This document shows positions 8,049-10,521 of a stretch of 10,521 nucleotides of DNA, piece by piece. A program made the translations under genes and the position numbers. Under the pieces are notes generated by a model. It was not told the DNA's origin. It did no database searches and was given only the letters and a program-made list of their open reading frames with translations. Positions within the stretch are counted from its first letter, which is position 1. Each line of letters opens with the position of its first letter. The DNA is from Acanthaster planci (lineage: Eukaryota; Echinodermata; Asteroidea; Valvatida; Acanthasteridae), in the NCBI RefSeq assembly GCF_001949145.1, contig NW_019091693.1, positions 34,710 to 45,230 on the forward strand, written 5' to 3'.

Positions 8049-9061
8049 ATGGTCTCATTCGTCAACATGACGCGACGGCTGAAGGACAACGCTTACGTGC
8101 TGCGCATTCTGAGCGGAGCTTCGCCCAAGAAACGAAAGGACATTCTGAAGCATGCCGACAAGGAACTCGTCACCTGTTTGGGCGAAAGTGCGCTGAACGT
8201 TTTAAAAGGACGCATGTCCCACACGCCTAGTCAGAAGAAAAAACTGCCGCGACACAAGACACATCTTCGAGCTCCAGCCGACAAGAAGTCTTCTCACGCC
8301 AAAAGTAAACAACTGCTGGTTCAAAAGGGAGGATTTCTGGGACCCTTACTGGCGCCTATCCTCGGTACGCTCGGCGGATTACAAGTGATGAAACACGCCC
8401 AAAAAATCATGATCAGCGCCCCCACGGACAGCGTGACCAGAGTCATACAGAATGTGCTTCTCTCGCGTAACCCCACGCAGAGTAAACTACAGAGCCTGAA
8501 GCAGGACATGAAAGACATTTTGGCCAGAACGGACCTTCCCGACGACGCTAAACTGTCGCTGTGCCAGCAAACGTTGCTACGGTATCTTCAGTACGATAAC
8601 GCCCGTAAGTCCGAACCCATGTCTGTCACGATGTCTACACCGGCGGAGGGATCCGGCAGAGGGTCGGAGGACCAAGCACAAACTGCTTATGAACAGCCTA
8701 AAGAATAATGACGTCATGACTTGGAACAAAAAGGGTGAACTGGTTTATGAAGGAAATGCTGTTAAGGGTTCCAATATTATCGATCTGGTGAATGACGCTA
8801 TAAAGAGTAAAAAGGGTTTCTCTCCTTACGGATTTCAGTATTTTTTTACACAGATTGGCTAAATCTAACGCGCCCGAGAGTATTATTGGGAACGAAGCAC
8901 GGCGCAACGTCGTTAGAAAGTACAAACAAATGGGACCGGAGGAAAAAAGATTACTTCCCGATATTCCCACATCCCCTCCACCCATTCCCTCTCGAAGGCG
9001 CCTTAGGGTTGTGTCCACTCCGCTGAAAGCCAGGAAAAGACTTCAGTGGGACACGTTGTAA
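8049..9061 (+). pseudogene. PX-like late/core protein of a Polinton-type element, two frameshifts
   Basis: The first 219 codons (8049-8708) form an open frame 15 bases after the ATPase. Residues 26-80 are rich in Lys/Arg and contain HADKEL and NVLKG; residues 84-101 (GGFLGPLLAPILGTLGGL) form a Gly-rich hydrophobic segment like a membrane-active or virion-core peptide. A second helical block contains DILARTDLPDDAK and LLRYLQYDN. Reading then resumes in frame 1 from about 8660 (HKLLMNSLKNN, WNKKGELVYEG, NIIDLVNDAI) through the apparent start at 8716 to TAA 8860-8862, and in frame 2 from about 8855 (NAPESIIGN) to TAA 9059-9061, past a Pro/Arg-rich tail. Relatives, as I recall them, carry these blocks in one protein, so I read one gene with frameshifts near 8640-8670 and at the T-run near 8841-8847. 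Confidence 0.7.
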
Positions 9062-9177
9062 GCGCTGTACCTTACTTCATGTAGCACACATTTTTCCAAG
9101 GATCGGGGAGGATCTTTAGTTTTAACTTGGTGAATGATGGTACACTTTAAAAAACTGACTTTGTCATTGAACTGTGG

Positions 9178-9200
9178 TTTATTTACGATGAATGAATAAA
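9178..9200. terminator. convergent poly(A) signals
   Basis: AATAAA is on the plus strand at 9195-9200, 134 bases after the PX-like stop. Its complement TTTATT at 9178-9183 serves the minus strand, downstream of the protease stop at 9376. The two back-to-back signals between converging genes suit shared 3' ends. The hexamer is common in AT-rich DNA, so support is mainly positional. Confidence 0.45.
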
Positions 9201-9284
9201 TGATGTAAGGAGACAACTGACTTTTGCTTGACTTTTTCTTTAAAGGCTTGTAAGTACTAACATTGACTCGCTTAAACTAACTGA

Positions 9285-9342
9285 CACTAAACTACGCGAC
9301 GTTATTAAGTACGAACTAACACTAAGCTACGCAAAATTATTA
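9285..9342 (+). repeat. imperfect direct repeat, 35-bp period
   Basis: Positions 9285-9307 and 9320-9342 both read CACTAA, then a CTACGC block, then ending TTATTA, with a few mismatches. A weaker third copy may start near 9251. It lies in the non-coding AT-rich stretch between the convergent genes; the rest of 9062-9375 holds only the poly(A) signals. Confidence 0.5.
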
Positions 9343-9375
9343 TCATGCCATTTAAAAGTTTTCAAGTTTTGGATT

Positions 9376-9737
9376 TCATTTTTCTTCACACAAATTTGAC
9401 AACAAATTAAACTCTAAGTCTAACACGGGTACATCAACATTATATCTCTCTTCGATAAAATCCTGCACCATCACGTCATTGACAAGGGCAGTTATCCGTA
9501 AAGACGGACACAATAGCTCTCATGGATATATCCCTACAACAGTGCAACAGGTAAAATAGGCAGGCTGACCACAAACTGTCGTGGTGGAAGATTGTAAACA
9601 GACTGTATTATACGCATACTGCGTACTACTCTCGCGTAAAAAAAGATTGAAAATGTTGCCCGTAAGTGTCCGCTGACAGTCCGTAAGAGTTGAAAAATTC
9701 TGCCTTTCCGTCCTTAGTAAAGTACATCGCCAGTCAC
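9376..9737 (-). pseudogene. adenain-like cysteine protease, C-terminal fragment
   Basis: Reading leftward from about 9737, the minus strand encodes the C-terminal part of the adenovirus-type maturation protease found in Polintons/adintoviruses, which cleaves capsid precursors. Segments in order are MYFTKDGKAEFFNSYG (about 9677-9724), TVCGQ with the likely catalytic Cys codon at 9571-9573, RDISMRAIVSVFTDN, and NDVMVQDFIEERYNVDV, ending at the stop 9376-9378. Three frame changes occur: at the T-run opposite 9638-9644, just after the catalytic Cys, and near 9488. The half carrying the catalytic His is absent because gypsy sequence begins at about 9738. Identity rests on the order of conserved words; only a Trp near 9735 hints at the start of the His region. 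Confidence 0.78.
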
Positions 9738-10521
9738 CAATCATACCGACTGGTGCAGCTCCATTACTACAAGTGTCAAAAAAGATGGCTCCCTACGACT
9801 GTGTCTGGACCCCAAACGGCTCAAGAACAGCCTCGAAAGATGTCCACACAAGATACCGACTCTGGAGGAACTGAACCCAGAGTTCAGTAAGGCCAAATAT
9901 TTCTCGAAATTGGACGCCAAAGCTGGGTATTGGTCGGTGCATTTGGACGACGAGTCGCAGAAACTCACCACGTTCCGCACTCCATTCGGAAGGTATTGCT
10001 TCCAGCGCCTTCCATTCGGGCTCTGCGTGAGCCAAGACATCTTCCAGCAAGAGATGGACAAGATCATCGATCAGGTCCCAGGCTGCGTGGGAATTGCCGA
10101 CGATGTTGCTGTCTACGGCAAAACCGAAGAGGAACACGACAACAACCTGCTTCACCTCCTCTCCGTGGCAGAGCAGGAGGTTCTCGTGTTCAACAGTGCG
10201 AAGTGCAAGATTAAGGTACCCCACATCAGCTTTTTCGGGTCCACGTACTCGGCCGCTGGCATCAAGCCAGACCCAGCCCGCATTGAAGACATATATGCCA
10301 TTCCTACGCCCCAAGACAAGGAAGACCTACGACGGCTCCTTGGGCTGATGCAGTACGTCTCACCGTACATACCCAATTTCGCAGACAAAGCAGCACCACT
10401 AAGGGACCTCCTCAGGAAGAACGTCCCGTACCTATGGCAAGATGACCATCAAGCCGCGTTCTCCAACCTCAAATACTCCATATCGGCAGAGTCCTGTCTA
10501 CAATACTATGACCCAGGAAAG
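9738..10521 (+). mobile_element. Ty3/gypsy LTR retrotransposon fragment, open at the right edge
   Basis: From about 9738 the sequence is internal pol of a Ty3/gypsy element with no LTR, gag or protease upstream of it. It abuts the adenain-like protease relic directly, so the copy is 5'-truncated or joined by rearrangement. It looks more GC-rich than the AT-rich DNA to its left and its frame is undamaged, pointing to a later arrival. Confidence 0.82.
9739..10521 (+). CDS. pol: Ty3/gypsy reverse transcriptase, partial (both ends missing)
   Basis: A single open frame of 261 codons runs to the window edge without a stop. Motifs in order are TDW then KKDGSLRLCLDPKRL (RT start), FSKLDAKAGYWSVHL (motif A, Asp at 9913-9915), RTPFGRYCFQRLPFGL (motif B), GIADDVAVYG (catalytic Asp pair at 10099-10104), NSAKCKIKVPHISFFG (thumb), the connection segment RLLGLMQYVSPYIPNF, and LQYYDPGK at the edge where the RNase H domain would begin. 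The YxDD box reads IADD, a variant seen in metazoan gypsy elements. The first in-frame stop upstream is TAA 9718-9720, but coding similarity begins only near 9738. Protease, integrase and LTRs are not in the window. Confidence 0.88.

Noticed and set aside
8709-8716. Third TGACGTCA site as a promoter element
   Set aside because: It lies inside the frame 1 coding stretch of the PX-like gene (reading through DVM), so it is most simply a coding coincidence.
8855-9061. Separate 68-aa gene
   Set aside because: It continues the frame 1 coding just upstream after a T-run frameshift and starts only at a TTG; treated as the end of the PX-like gene.
9520-9744. Stand-alone 74-aa minus-strand gene
   Set aside because: Only its middle part, around the TVCGQ motif, matches the protease; its ends are out-of-frame readings beside frameshifts.

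Overview
This window looks like repetitive genomic DNA from a metazoan, most likely an invertebrate. The evidence is a decayed Polinton/Maverick (adintovirus-like) element carrying a CR1/L2-type LINE and meeting a Ty3/gypsy retrotransposon fragment. The exact host cannot be named from the sequence. No intact host gene, rRNA, tRNA or CRISPR array was found.

Layout, left to right. Bases 1-239 hold nothing recognisable. Bases 240-1160 look like an undescribed non-coding transposon of about 0.92 kb: 19-bp terminal inverted repeats (18/19 matching) enclose many copies of an 8-base motif GATCCACC in both orientations, including a perfect 22-bp hairpin. From about 1375 to 9737 lies the Polinton-like relic. 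Its rightward genes are a small helical ORF (1375-1611), a heavily broken protein-primed family B DNA polymerase (1622-7099), a 58-codon membrane protein that still has an intact frame (7168-7344), a promoter-like stretch with two perfect TGACGTCA sites (7355-7410), a packaging ATPase (7445-8033) and a PX-like late/core protein (8049-9061). A leftward adenain-like cysteine protease fragment (9376-9737) converges on these, and poly(A) signals on both strands sit between the two gene sets. A 5'-truncated LINE (about 2562-4060, minus strand) is inserted inside the polymerase gene. From about 9738 to the right edge the sequence becomes an uninterrupted Ty3/gypsy reverse transcriptase, which replaces the catalytic-His half of the protease.

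In a working element these genes would replicate the DNA (polymerase), package it (ATPase), and build and mature a virion (PX-like protein, protease). Here the polymerase has about a dozen frame changes, nine in-frame stops and the LINE. The ATPase and PX-like gene have frameshifts and the protease has three. The locus is therefore a dead endogenous viral/transposon fossil. Capsid proteins and integrase are not in the window; they may lie beyond the gypsy fragment or be lost. Family assignments come from reading translations and remembered family motifs; no database search was run.
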